A stretch of DNA of 64,000 nucleotides from Chitinophaga filiformis (GTDB taxonomy: Bacteria > Bacteroidota > Bacteroidia > Chitinophagales > Chitinophagaceae), in NCBI RefSeq assembly GCF_900102545.1, contig NZ_FNBN01000012.1:76629-140628 (forward strand), given 5' to 3'. The notes under the pieces are model-generated. The model searched no databases, was not told the DNA's origin, and saw only the letters and a program-made list of their open reading frames with translations. The position numbers and the translations under genes were made by a program. This document shows, piece after piece, positions 53,684 to 63,115 of the stretch; position 1 is the stretch's first letter; the number at the start of each line of letters is the position of its first letter.

Positions 53684-53851
53684 AAGTAGCAGGCGGTTTC
53701 AGATGGGAATGTCGGGCCTTCGGCTCTCCGCGACACGACCGGTGCTGCCCAATCTAATTCCAGTCCCTATTCGCTTGACAACGCCCCATAGCATTCCAGA
53801 GCGGAGAGGCGCCGACCGACATCCCATACTGAAACCGAAGCTACTTAGCGT
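53684..53851 (+). repeat. dyad-symmetric ~170-bp repeat, copy B
   Basis: Same orientation and same arms as 43288-43463 (GGTTTCAGATGGGAATGTCG and CCGACATCCCATACTGAAAC), with a diverged loop centre. Directly after it the right-end sequence (CATACTGAAACCGAAACTAC then TTAGCGTGAAAAGC) is repeated once more at about 53872-53904. A shorter piece, TTAAGCGTGAAAAGC, follows near 53920. Confidence 0.75.
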
Positions 53852-53954
53852 GAAAAGCACCAGCTGGCTTCCATACTGAAACCGAAACTACTTAGCGTGA
53901 AAAGCATCAATAGTCGCCATTAAGCGTGAAAAGCTACCCCAGAAACTATTAAGC

Positions 53955-53990
53955 AAAAAAAAGAGGTTATATCAATTGATACAACCTCTA
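53955..53990 (-). terminator. terminator of outer-membrane barrel gene
   Basis: On the minus strand AGAGGTTGTATCAAT and its partner ATTGATATAACCTCT form a stem with two mismatches, followed by eight T. It lies 24 bp after the stop of the gene ending at 54014. Confidence 0.9.
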
Positions 53991-54013
53991 ATATCGTCTG
54001 ATCAGAATGTACT

Positions 54014-54619
54014 CTATTTGAAAGCTACACCCATTCCGATTGATACCTGATGAGAATTCCATTCATACTTAGGCGCCGGAATATTATTGATATTCGACAG
54101 CCCCAGTGCATAACGGGCAAAGAACCGCACGTTCGCTACATTCACCTGTGCACCGGCAACAGCCGCTACATCGCTTTTCTTGAACGCATCCCTGTTGGCT
54201 TTCAGCAGGTTCTCGTCAATGAAGTACATGTAAGTATACTGCGCACCCAGGTTCAGCGTAATAGCCGGGATCGGTGTGTAACGCACCAGTAATGGAATCG
54301 TTGCCGCACTAATGGAAATTTTGTCCTTTCCGTCAGTATTGTGGTAGGTCACATACTTGTTGGCGAAATCCGGTCCCTTTTTAGCCGAAGTCTGTGTAAA
54401 AAGCAATTCCGGCTGGATACCCCATTTCTTGTCTTTAGACAGGTCAAACTCAAAGAAAGCACCCCCCTGGAATCCTGGTGCGAGGTTTTCTTTTAAACCT
54501 TCCCCGGTGATCTTGGAGAGCAATAAAGATGCCTTCAACCCGTAATGCAGACGCTGTGCATTGGCTGCAGTACCTGTCATAACTGCTAATATCCCTGCCA
54601 GTAATAATCCTTTTTTCAT
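54014..54619 (-). CDS. outer membrane beta-barrel (porin-like) protein
   Basis: 201 residues from the ATG at 54619, which gives a clean signal peptide (MKKGLLLAGILAVMTGTAAN, cleavage after AQ). An upstream extension of 19 residues is not needed. The mature part is a small eight-stranded barrel type (LHYGLKASLLLSKITGEG, APGFQGGAFFEFDLSKDKKW, FFARYALGLSNINNI) ending in aromatic GMGVAFK. It belongs to the broad outer-membrane-beta-barrel (PorT-like) group. Specific role unknown. Divergent from rmuC, with about 300 bp between them. Confidence 0.85.
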   Translation of the reverse strand: MKKGLLLAGILAVMTGTAANAQRLHYGLKASLLLSKITGEGLKENLAPGFQGGAFFEFDLSKDKKWGIQPELLFTQTSAKKGPDFANKYVTYHNTDGKDKISISAATIPLLVRYTPIPAITLNLGAQYTYMYFIDENLLKANRDAFKKSDVAAVAGAQVNVANVRFFARYALGLSNINNIPAPKYEWNSHQVSIGMGVAFK

Positions 54620-54920
54620 AGATACTATTTGACGATTACAGATAACCAAAAATGAATTACGTATGTTGCCACGCAATTCAGGCTAAAAAATTTGCGGGCA
54701 AACATACGGAATTCATGCAAGATCATAGTTAATATGGCCTTAAAAGTTTATAGCTCTTAGATATAGTTTCCTTGTCAGGGTTTAACTACCTGCTGTTCAA
54801 ACAGGATAGAACCTTTATAATTATCGACGAAAAGCAGAAAAGTATCTTTTATTGCCGCCGGCAGAATTCACTTCTTTTTTTTATTTATTATTATTGTTTG
54901 GAGTAACATTGTGGTCAAAT
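54620..54920. promoter_or_regulatory. divergent spacer between barrel gene and rmuC
   Basis: A 301-bp A/T-rich spacer that must hold both promoters. A short hairpin CCTGCTGTTCAAACAGG lies near 54790. No gene and no clear TAnnTTTG motif were recognised. Confidence 0.4.
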
Positions 54921-56339
54921 ATGGACCATCTTATCGTTATCATCTTCGCACTGATCGCCTGTGCCGCCCTGGCAGCGGTTATAAAGGTTGTCAGCAGGAG
55001 TCACCAGTTAAAGACCCGCATCGCCATCCTGGAAACACAGTTGTCTTCGGGCAACCAGACTGCCGGAACCCTACGGCAGGAGCTACAGGATAAACAATCC
55101 CTTATTGATGAACTCAATGCCCGCCTGCAGATATTGCAGGAAGAAAGCATCCGCATAGAAAGCAATGGAGAAGCCCGTCTCCGGGAAATGGAAAACCGCC
55201 TGCGCGAACAGCAGGAATTTATTGATCAGTCCAACGAGAAACTGAAAGACGCGTTTAATGCACTGTCGGCAGAAGCATTGAAACATAACAATTCCTCTTT
55301 TGTAGCCCTGGCAAAATCAGCCCTGGAAACACAGCTCACAGATGCTAAAGGAGACTTGGAAAAGCGTCAGCAGGCCATTGATGCCATGGTAAAACCATTA
55401 TCCGAAAGCCTGCACCGCTTCGATGAAAATATGCGGCAACTGGAAAGTAACCGGCAGCAGCAATATGGCCAGATCAACCAGTTCATCCTGGGTGTACAGC
55501 AAAGCACAGAAAAGCTGCAGAAAGAAACCCATAGTCTTGTCAGCGCCCTCAAGACCTCCCACATACGGGGCCGTTATGGAGAGATCGCCTTACGCCGTGT
55601 GGTGGAGTTTGCCGGTATGACCGAACATTGTGATTTCAGCGAACAGGTATCTGTAAATGGAGACGAAGGCGTCCTGCGTCCCGACATGATCATCCGCCTG
55701 CCGGAAGGGAAGACCATAGTGGTAGACTCTAAAGTGCCATTAAGCGCCTACATGCGGGCATTTGAAACAGAAGATGAAGAAGAACGTAAATTGCTGCTGA
55801 ACCAGCATGCCGCAGCTGTCAAAGACCACCTGAAGAAACTCAGCGCAAAAGCCTACTGGAGCCAGTGGCAGCAGTCGCCCGACTATGTCATTCTCTACAT
55901 GCAGATAGAATCCTCCTTCGGTGCTGCACTGCAGGCCGAGCCTTCACTGATTGAAGAAGGTATCCGTAACCGGGTAGTATTTGCCACCCCCACAACGCTT
56001 ATCACATTATTGCGTACCGTAGGTTTTGTATGGCAGCAACTGCACGTAGCTGCCAATATCGAAGAGATCAGGAATGCCGGTATCGAGCTGTATAACCGTA
56101 CCAACGTGCTGGTAAGACACTTCACAAACGTAGGCAGCAGCCTCAAAATGGCAGTCAGCCATTACAACGATGCCGTGGCATCCCTCGAAAGCCGCTTCAT
56201 GCCACAGGCACGGAAATTGTACAACCTTGGCCCTGCATTGAAGCAGACTTTGCCGGAGACAAAACCAGTGGAAACGGGTATACGCAGCTTAGGCGTTCAA
56301 ACAGAAGAATTGCCGCTCAACGAAGAAGAGGAAAACTAA
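54921..56339 (+). CDS. rmuC: DNA recombination protein RmuC
   Basis: 472 residues from ATG 54921. An earlier TTG at 54852 is in frame but would put extra residues before the membrane segment. An N-terminal anchor (LIVIIFALIACAALAAVIKV) is followed by a coiled coil (residues ~30-185) and the RmuC nuclease-like core: HIRGRYGEIALRRVVEFAGM, LRPDMIIRLPEGKTIVVDSK, VILYMQIESSFGAAL. RmuC limits DNA inversions and rearrangements, probably as a PD-(D/E)xK-type nuclease, at the membrane. Single gene, 61 bp before the next one. Confidence 0.93.
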   Translation: MDHLIVIIFALIACAALAAVIKVVSRSHQLKTRIAILETQLSSGNQTAGTLRQELQDKQSLIDELNARLQILQEESIRIESNGEARLREMENRLREQQEFIDQSNEKLKDAFNALSAEALKHNNSSFVALAKSALETQLTDAKGDLEKRQQAIDAMVKPLSESLHRFDENMRQLESNRQQQYGQINQFILGVQQSTEKLQKETHSLVSALKTSHIRGRYGEIALRRVVEFAGMTEHCDFSEQVSVNGDEGVLRPDMIIRLPEGKTIVVDSKVPLSAYMRAFETEDEEERKLLLNQHAAAVKDHLKKLSAKAYWSQWQQSPDYVILYMQIESSFGAALQAEPSLIEEGIRNRVVFATPTTLITLLRTVGFVWQQLHVAANIEEIRNAGIELYNRTNVLVRHFTNVGSSLKMAVSHYNDAVASLESRFMPQARKLYNLGPALKQTLPETKPVETGIRSLGVQTEELPLNEEEEN

Positions 56340-56400
56340 GCCGCAATATTCACTATTTTGGACCTGATTTATATTGTTTTAACAAGAACCACGTAAATTA

Positions 56401-57096
56401 ATGGTCTACTCAATGCAAGGTCTGAAAAGAGCTATGAGCATATTATGCCTGTGTGTTTGCACACTACCTGTCCTGACACATGCGCAGGAACAACAGCAAA
56501 CGATTGCCCGTGATGGTTATACGCTCGAATACACGAATAAGTCGCCCGATTTCGATACGGCAGTAGGAAGACGGCTGATCGAGGCTTTTTTCCAGGTTTA
56601 TCCGAAGGAAGTTGCCCGGTTCAACAAAAAAGCAGCTAAGAAAGTAAGCTTCGTGATTGACCCGGCTTATGAAGGGGTAGCCGCTACCAGCGGAGATGTG
56701 ATCGTATTTAATCCTGGCTGGTTCCATGCACATCCGGGCGACATTGACGTAGTGACACATGAAGCCATGCACGTCGTACAGGCTTATCCCAATGATGCCG
56801 GCCCGGGATGGATCACAGAGGGCATTGCAGATTATGTGCGTTATGTTTTTGGTGTGGACAATGCAGGCGCCAAATGGGCATTGCCGGCCTTTAAGCCCAA
56901 ACATCACTACACCCAGAGCTACCGGGTCACCGCCCGTTTCTTCGTGTGGGTAGTGAAGAAAAAGAATAAGGACTTTGTGAAGAAACTGGATGCCGCAATG
57001 CGTGGCAAAAAATACACAGATAATACCTGGAAAAAACTGACCGGCAGTACGCTGGACGAATTGTGGAATGAATATGCCGCTAACCCGGCTATCTGA
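56401..57096 (+). CDS. basic secretory protein (BSP)-family peptidase
   Basis: A 231-residue secreted protein with a signal peptide ending near HAQEQQ. It contains the BSP metallopeptidase site: VVTHEAMHVVQAYPN (His120, Glu121, His124) and, twenty residues on, GWITEGIADYVRYVFG, the third ligand region. YTQSYRVTARFFVWV and LDELWNEYAANP complete the family pattern. The family is related to plant defence proteins of the same name, and its substrate is unknown. The stop is 32 bp before the sensor kinase gene, so they may be co-transcribed. Confidence 0.85.
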   Translation: MVYSMQGLKRAMSILCLCVCTLPVLTHAQEQQQTIARDGYTLEYTNKSPDFDTAVGRRLIEAFFQVYPKEVARFNKKAAKKVSFVIDPAYEGVAATSGDVIVFNPGWFHAHPGDIDVVTHEAMHVVQAYPNDAGPGWITEGIADYVRYVFGVDNAGAKWALPAFKPKHHYTQSYRVTARFFVWVVKKKNKDFVKKLDAAMRGKKYTDNTWKKLTGSTLDELWNEYAANPAI

Positions 57097-57128
57097 TACT
57101 AACAAGATAACTATCAAGACTATTAAGG

Positions 57129-60100
57129 ATGAAAGCTACTTTTAAAAGAAATCTGCTGATTGGATTTGGAGTATCACTGTTATTACTCATCGTGAGTTCC
57201 GTCGCTTCTTTTTTTAGTATCCGTAATCTCCTGCAAAGCGCCTATTGGGTAGATCATACCAATGTGGTCATCTTCAGGTTGGAAAGCACCCTGTCCTTCA
57301 TGAAGGACGCAGAAACCGGCCAGCGGGGATACCTGCTCACCGGAGATGAAGATTTCCTGGAACCTTACAGGTATGCTTACGACAGTGTGCAGGTCAACCT
57401 GAAAGTCATCCGTGAACTGATGAAGGACAATCCCCAGCAACAGGCTGAAATAGAAAAGCTGCAATATCTGATGGCGCGCCGTCAGTCCTTGCTGGAAAGC
57501 TCTATCAATGCACGTAAAACCGGTCAGAGCGTCAGCTTCGATTCCCTGCAAAGTGGCCGGGTCATCATGAAGGATGCCCGTGCACTTGTAGGCATGATGG
57601 AAGACCGCGAAAAGAGATTGCTGGAAACACGTACACAGAAGCTGGACCGTGTCGCCGCCTATACGCCTGTCGTAATTGTGATCGCCGCTTTGTTAGCCTT
57701 GCTGATCACTTCTGTTTTCTACATGCGGGTGAAAAAGGACTATGATGAACGTACCCTGTTGCAGGATGCCCTGGAGAAAAAGGACAGGGAAATAAACCGC
57801 CGTATAAACATCATCAGGGGCATTGCGGAAAATATCTCTGCAGGCGACTATAGCATACGTGTCAATGACGAAGAGAAGGACGCACTGGGCGGGGTATCCC
57901 TCTCCCTGAACCGGATGGCGGCCTCCCTGGAGAAATCCTTTAACCAGCTGGCTGAGAAGGAATGGCATCAGACAGGCATGGCAGGACTGAACAACCGCAT
58001 GGTGGGCGAGAAAGATGTAAATGCCCTGGCGGGAGATATTATTGAATTCCTCGCAGAATATACCAATAGTCAGGTGGGCGTATTTTATCTGGCTGGCAAT
58101 GACAATACCCTGGAACTGACAGGTAGTTTTGCCTTTGTACCTGCGGAAAACCGCCGGACAATTCCCGTAGGACAGGGCCTCGCCGGACAATGTGCCGCCA
58201 GTGGCAAAACGATGTTACTGAAAGACGTCACTCCCGATAATATCACCATCAGCTACGCTGCCGGAGAGATCCGGCCAGCGAATATTGTAGCTGTACCTGT
58301 TCTGTACGAAGGATATCTGAAGGGAGTAGTGGAACTGGCTTCCCTGCAGCCATACACTCCTAACGAACTGGCCTTCCTGGAAGCGGCCACCCACAATGTA
58401 GGCATTGCCATTACCACCGCAGAAAACCGCCGCCGCGTACAGGAACTGCTGGAAGAAACACAGGCACAATCAGAAGAGCTGCAGGTACAGCACGGAGAAC
58501 TGGAGAATATCAATTCTGAACTGGAAGCACAGGCACAGAAACTCCAGGCCTCAGAAGAGGAACTGCGCGTACAGCAGGAAGAACTGCAACAAGCCAACCA
58601 GGAGCTGGAAGAACGTTCCCGCTTGCTGGAAGACCGCAACCAGATAATCGTTGAACGCAACCTGGAAATACAAAAGAAGGCGGAAGAACTGGAGATCAGC
58701 ACTAAATACAAGTCGGAGTTCCTGGCGAATATGTCGCACGAACTGCGTACGCCACTGAATTCCATCCTCCTGCTCAGCAGGTTGATGGCGGAAAATAATG
58801 ATAAGAACCTGACGCCGGATCAGATAGAATCTTCCCAGGTAATCCAGAGCTCCGGTAAAGGCTTGCTCAACCTCATAGATGAGATACTCGACCTCTCCAA
58901 GATCGAAGCCGGTAAAATGGACCTGGAATTTGCCCATGTGCCCGTGCATGAGATCTGTACCGACATGGAGGCATTGTTTACGCCCATTGCCCGGGAGAAG
59001 AACCTGGCCTTACAGGTAGATATACAACCAGATGCTCCTGCACTGATAGAAACGGATAAGATGCGCCTGGAACAGATCCTCAAAAACCTCCTGTCCAACG
59101 CACTGAAATTTACCGCCAGGGGAGTGGTAACGCTAAAGGTGGCAGCCGTTCCGGAAAATGCAGCATTCATCCGCTTCAGCGTAAAAGATACAGGTATCGG
59201 TATACCCGAAGATAAACAGCAGATTGTCTTTGAGGCCTTCCAGCAGGCAGATGGTTCTACCCGCCGCAAGTATGGTGGAACAGGACTGGGACTCTCCATC
59301 AGCCGGGAACTGGCAAAACTGCTGGGTGGCGAGATCCGCCTGGAAAGTGAACCGGGACAAGGCAGTGAGTTTATCGTCACCATCCCCGTTCATCCGCAGG
59401 AAGAAAAAGAACAAACCGCGCCGCCTACACAGCAACAGGCAGAAGACGTATGGAAAGATGCGGTAAAAGCGAAAGAGAAAAGAGACGATTATGTCGCAAC
59501 AGAAATACCGGAAGAGATACCAGACGATCGGCATAGCCTGAAGGCGAATGATAAAGTGATCCTCATCGTAGAGGATGATACAAAGTATGCAGGCATACTG
59601 CTTGATTTTACCCGTAAACGTGGTTACAAAGGCATTGTAGCCGTACGTGGCGATCATGGTATTGAAATGGCCCAGCGTTATAAGCCGGTGGCTATTCTGC
59701 TGGATATCGTGCTGCCTGTACAGAGTGGCTGGCAGGTGATGGAAGCCCTGAAATCCAACCCGGCTACCAGACCTATTCCCGTGCATATCGTTTCTTCTCT
59801 CGAGGCGAAAAGGGAAAGCCTGCAGAAAGGGGCGGTGGATTTTATTGATAAACCATTGGCCCTGGATCAGATGCCTCGTATCTTTCAGCAACTGGAAAAC
59901 GCCCTGACCCGCAACCCGAAGAAAGTCCTGATCGTAGAGGAGAACCCTAAACATGCAGAGGCGCTGGCCTACTTCCTGGAAAACTTTAACGTCAGTACAG
60001 AAATTACCGGCAATATCGGCAGCAGCGTAACAGCCCTGCAGAAAAAGGATGTCAACTGTGTTATCCTGGATATGGGAGTGCCCGACCAGCATGCCTATGA

Positions 60101-60728
60101 GACGCTGGAAACAGTGAAAGGCAACCCCGGACTGGAAAACCTGCCTATCATCATCTTTACAGGAAAGAACCTGTCCCGCGCAGAAGAGAACCGGATCCGC
60201 CAGTATGCTGATTCTATCGTGATAAAAACTGCGCATTCCTATCAGCGCATGCTGGATGAAGTAGCCCTGTTCCTGCACCTGGTAGAGGAAAGAGCTGATA
60301 ATAAGCCAGGAAAGAAACAACAGGGGCCGCTGAAACAAGTGCTGGAAGGTAAGACCGTGCTGATAGCAGATGATGATGTGCGTAACATCTTCTCACTCAC
60401 CAAAGCATTGGAACAGCATAAGATGCATATTATCTCAGCCCTGGATGGTAACGAAGCCTTGCAGCAGCTTAAGAATAATCCGCAGGTAGACATCGTACTG
60501 ATGGATATGATGATGCCGCAAATGGATGGTTATGAAACCACCCGGATGATCAGGGAAACGCCTGAATATAAGCACCTGCCTATACTGGCGGTGACTGCCA
60601 AGACAATGCTGGGCGACCGGGAGAAATGTATCAGGGCAGGGGCTTCCGACTATATCTCCAAACCAGTGGATATAGACCAGCTGGTGTCCTTGCTGCGCGT
60701 GTGGCTGTATGACAATAACAGAAGTTAA
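57129..60728 (+). CDS. CHASE3-GAF hybrid histidine kinase with three receivers
   Basis: A 1199-residue membrane kinase. TM1 is near residues 8-30, followed by a CHASE3 sensor (DAETGQRGYLLTGDEDFLEP, residues ~50-175), TM2 (VVIVIAALLALLITSVFYM) and HAMP. A GAF domain follows at about 285-430, then a long coiled coil rich in EELQVQ/QANQELE. HisKA carries His537 in FLANMSHELRTPLNS and the ATPase domain GGTGLGLSISRELA. Of the receivers at ~808-925, 933-1050 and 1076-1195, the middle one is degenerate at its N-terminal acid pair (LIVEENPKHAE) but keeps an aspartate (ILDMGVPD). This layout is common for gliding or stress signalling in Bacteroidota; the signal is unknown. The response regulator gene follows after 21 bp. 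Confidence 0.93.
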   Translation: MKATFKRNLLIGFGVSLLLLIVSSVASFFSIRNLLQSAYWVDHTNVVIFRLESTLSFMKDAETGQRGYLLTGDEDFLEPYRYAYDSVQVNLKVIRELMKDNPQQQAEIEKLQYLMARRQSLLESSINARKTGQSVSFDSLQSGRVIMKDARALVGMMEDREKRLLETRTQKLDRVAAYTPVVIVIAALLALLITSVFYMRVKKDYDERTLLQDALEKKDREINRRINIIRGIAENISAGDYSIRVNDEEKDALGGVSLSLNRMAASLEKSFNQLAEKEWHQTGMAGLNNRMVGEKDVNALAGDIIEFLAEYTNSQVGVFYLAGNDNTLELTGSFAFVPAENRRTIPVGQGLAGQCAASGKTMLLKDVTPDNITISYAAGEIRPANIVAVPVLYEGYLKGVVELASLQPYTPNELAFLEAATHNVGIAITTAENRRRVQELLEETQAQSEELQVQHGELENINSELEAQAQKLQASEEELRVQQEELQQANQELEERSRLLEDRNQIIVERNLEIQKKAEELEISTKYKSEFLANMSHELRTPLNSILLLSRLMAENNDKNLTPDQIESSQVIQSSGKGLLNLIDEILDLSKIEAGKMDLEFAHVPVHEICTDMEALFTPIAREKNLALQVDIQPDAPALIETDKMRLEQILKNLLSNALKFTARGVVTLKVAAVPENAAFIRFSVKDTGIGIPEDKQQIVFEAFQQADGSTRRKYGGTGLGLSISRELAKLLGGEIRLESEPGQGSEFIVTIPVHPQEEKEQTAPPTQQQAEDVWKDAVKAKEKRDDYVATEIPEEIPDDRHSLKANDKVILIVEDDTKYAGILLDFTRKRGYKGIVAVRGDHGIEMAQRYKPVAILLDIVLPVQSGWQVMEALKSNPATRPIPVHIVSSLEAKRESLQKGAVDFIDKPLALDQMPRIFQQLENALTRNPKKVLIVEENPKHAEALAYFLENFNVSTEITGNIGSSVTALQKKDVNCVILDMGVPDQHAYETLETVKGNPGLENLPIIIFTGKNLSRAEENRIRQYADSIVIKTAHSYQRMLDEVALFLHLVEERADNKPGKKQQGPLKQVLEGKTVLIADDDVRNIFSLTKALEQHKMHIISALDGNEALQQLKNNPQVDIVLMDMMMPQMDGYETTRMIRETPEYKHLPILAVTAKTMLGDREKCIRAGASDYISKPVDIDQLVSLLRVWLYDNNRS

Positions 60729-60749
60729 TCACAAAGAATCTGAGAGCGT

Positions 60750-61130
60750 ATGGAATCTTCGGCTAAAAAAGTACTGATCATTGACGACGATAACAGGAAT
60801 ATCTATGCCTTGCGCATGGTACTGAAAACGAAGGGCTTCGACTGCATTACGGCAACGGATGCACAGACCGGCTTGCAGTTGCTGGAGCAGCAGGGAGATA
60901 TCGGCGTAGTACTGATGGATATGATGATGCCGGATATGGATGGTTATGAGGCCATTGCACGGCTCAGGGAAAATCATGCGATGGACCATATTCCTGTGAT
61001 TGCGGTAACAGCGCAGGCAATGGTGGGGGATAGGGAAAAGTGCCTGGCCGCAGGGGCGGCAGCTTATGTGCCCAAACCCATAGACCAGGACGTTTTACTG
61101 GATCTGCTAAAAAATGAATTCCATATGTGA
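60750..61130 (+). CDS. stand-alone receiver-domain response regulator
   Basis: A 126-residue single-domain receiver (KKVLIIDDDNRNIYALRMVL, phospho-Asp in VVLMDMMMPDMDGYEA, lysine in YVPKPID). It has no output domain and strongly resembles the third receiver of the kinase just upstream. It probably serves as phosphate shuttle or sink within that system. Confidence 0.9.
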   Translation: MESSAKKVLIIDDDNRNIYALRMVLKTKGFDCITATDAQTGLQLLEQQGDIGVVLMDMMMPDMDGYEAIARLRENHAMDHIPVIAVTAQAMVGDREKCLAAGAAAYVPKPIDQDVLLDLLKNEFHM

Positions 61131-61266
61131 TGAACCAAATATTAAGTATCTTTCATCTGTGAATTAAAGCGTAATATATACGTGTTAACATGTAATTAAC
61201 GCTTTTGCGCTGCTGGAAAACGGATATTTACGTTAACAACTGTTAACGTATCCCAAAACAACTCTT

Positions 61267-61785
61267 ATGCAGCACATGGATGATTCGGCAATGCTGATTG
61301 CGCTTAAAGAGGGCGAGATCAAAGCTTATCAGTACTTCTTCATGAAATATTATAAGCCGCTCTGCTTAAAGGCACGTATGATGCTGAATAACATGGATGA
61401 GGCAGAGTTACTGGTGCGGCATGTTTTTGTGCAGGTTTGGGAAGAAAAACTATATTTAGAAATAGAACATTCGGTTGGAGGATATTTCTACAGAATGGTA
61501 CATAACAGTTGTGTCAACATTCTTAAAAGAGGACAATCCGACAACCGGTTATCTAACGATCCGGGGTTCTTACTGATGCAGCAGGTTGTACTACCTTTAC
61601 CCGGGTACCTGATGCAATATAAGAGACAGGTGGCGTTGGTGCATAGTGGAGGTGTCAGTTTATCATTGTTATCAGACAAAAGATATCCGCTGGACTTATC
61701 ATCTATACTGAAAAAAGGCATTAAGGCGTTTAAAAACAAATGTAAAGCAGCCCTGAAAGCCCTGATGTTTCAGATCAGACTATGA
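61267..61785 (+). CDS. ECF sigma factor-like protein with degenerate region 4
   Basis: 172 residues. The first ~90 fit ECF sigma region 2 (LIALKEGEIKAYQYFFMKYY, LCLKARMMLNNMDEAELLVR, VFVQVWEEKL, YFYRMVHNSCVNILKRGQSD). After that the usual region 4 helix-turn-helix (LPE...R..F.L) is not recognisable. The tail ILKKGIKAFKNKCKAALKAL is basic and could be a remodelled last helix. It is followed by a FecR anti-sigma and a SusC receptor with an STN domain, the standard trans-envelope signalling set, so it should be the cognate sigma factor, perhaps weakened or repurposed. Confidence 0.72.
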   Translation: MQHMDDSAMLIALKEGEIKAYQYFFMKYYKPLCLKARMMLNNMDEAELLVRHVFVQVWEEKLYLEIEHSVGGYFYRMVHNSCVNILKRGQSDNRLSNDPGFLLMQQVVLPLPGYLMQYKRQVALVHSGGVSLSLLSDKRYPLDLSSILKKGIKAFKNKCKAALKALMFQIRL

Positions 61786-61836
61786 AATGCCAACGAAACC
61801 TATAGCCCGAACGAGTAAGAACTATGTATATCCCAC

Positions 61837-63063
61837 ATGAGTTACAATGAGGAACATATCTTTCAGTTAATACTGGAAAAGCTAAGCGGCGATATCAGCG
61901 ACGAGGACAACCAGTATCTCGAACGGGTGGCCCGTGAGGATCCCAACGTACGTCGTTGCCTCGAAGAGCTGGAAGGAGCCCGCGATGTGGCCGGACCCGA
62001 TTTTATGAACGACGTTCATAACGAAAGGGCCTGGAGCAGTGTATTGTCCCTCTTGCACGCCGACCAGGAAAAGAAGCCTGCCCTGACCCTGGTTACCGCA
62101 GATGAAACCCCTGTGGTGAATACGCCTGAAACTTCCCCCGTAAAATCACGCGCCCGCAATACATGGTGGCTGGCTGCCGCAGTAACCCTGCTGATAGCCG
62201 CCAGCGGATACTGGCTGCTCCAGGGCAGATCTGCCGCCTCCAGGGATAATACCTTCGCCATGAATACCGGCGGAATGCCCCTGTGGGGAGATATGAAGTT
62301 ATTACTGGATAATGGAGATACCATCAGGCTGTCCGGTAAGGCAGATGCCGATATCAACACCCAGGCAGCCCTCTTACATCCCGGAACAGGCCAGCTTTCC
62401 TTTACAGCAGGTGAACAGCGGAAAGGCTGGAATACGCTTTTTGTACCCACCGGAAAAGACTATAAAGTAGTGTTGTCCGACGGGTCTATAGTCCATCTGA
62501 ACGCATTTTCCCGTTTGCGCTTCCCTTTTTCATTCGATGGCAAAACCAGGGAGGTATACCTGGAAGGGGAAGCCTACTTTGATATTGCTACTAATGCCAG
62601 CCAGCCTTTTATCGTACATACAGCCGGAACATCCGTCAGGGTATTGGGTACTTCCTTCAATGTGAATGCTTACTCAGATTCACTGGTGGTCACCTCTCTC
62701 GTAGAAGGTAGCGTAATGACAAAAGTGGAAGAGAGCGAAGGCCTCATCCTGAAGCCCGGTATGGAATCCATCTACCGGAAAGGCTATAGCCAGCAGGTCG
62801 CTTCTTTCGACGAAGCAATTACCCTGGCATGGCGTAAAGGAGAATATGCCTATTACAACAAACCATTGGGAACCCTGGATGCCGTAATTTTCCATTGGTA
62901 TGGCAAGCAGCTATTGTTTGAAGACCCGCTACTGGCCAATAAAATGCTCACCGGTGTAATTGAACGGAACCAACCTGTGACCGACTTCCTGGAAAGCCTT
63001 GATAAAACATCCGGTATAACCTATCGTATTACGGATGATAAGATATATCTTAGATCAAAATAA
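61837..63063 (+). CDS. FecR-family anti-sigma factor
   Basis: A 408-residue inner membrane regulator. The N-terminal ~100 residues are cytoplasmic (sigma-binding), a single membrane segment lies near 109-128 (WWLAAAVTLLIAASGYWLL), and the periplasmic FecR domain reads VPTGKDYKVVLSDGSIVHLN, REVYLEGEAYFDIA and FIVHTAGTSVRVLGTSFNVN. The C-terminal DUF4974 part (KPLGTLDAVIFHWYGKQLLF, SLDKTSGITYRITDDKIYL) would contact the STN domain of the receptor. It holds the sigma factor until the receptor is occupied. 51 bp after the sigma gene. Confidence 0.93.
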   Translation: MSYNEEHIFQLILEKLSGDISDEDNQYLERVAREDPNVRRCLEELEGARDVAGPDFMNDVHNERAWSSVLSLLHADQEKKPALTLVTADETPVVNTPETSPVKSRARNTWWLAAAVTLLIAASGYWLLQGRSAASRDNTFAMNTGGMPLWGDMKLLLDNGDTIRLSGKADADINTQAALLHPGTGQLSFTAGEQRKGWNTLFVPTGKDYKVVLSDGSIVHLNAFSRLRFPFSFDGKTREVYLEGEAYFDIATNASQPFIVHTAGTSVRVLGTSFNVNAYSDSLVVTSLVEGSVMTKVEESEGLILKPGMESIYRKGYSQQVASFDEAITLAWRKGEYAYYNKPLGTLDAVIFHWYGKQLLFEDPLLANKMLTGVIERNQPVTDFLESLDKTSGITYRITDDKIYLRSK

Positions 63064-63115
63064 CCAAAATCGTGTAGAAAAGCCAACTGTGATCTGTATA
63101 CCATAAATCAAAAGA

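Noticed and set aside
59133..60338. Long open frame (about 400 codons) antisense to the CHASE3 kinase gene
   Set aside because: It lies fully opposite a strongly supported kinase/receiver gene and shows no domain pattern; it is a mirror of its codon use.
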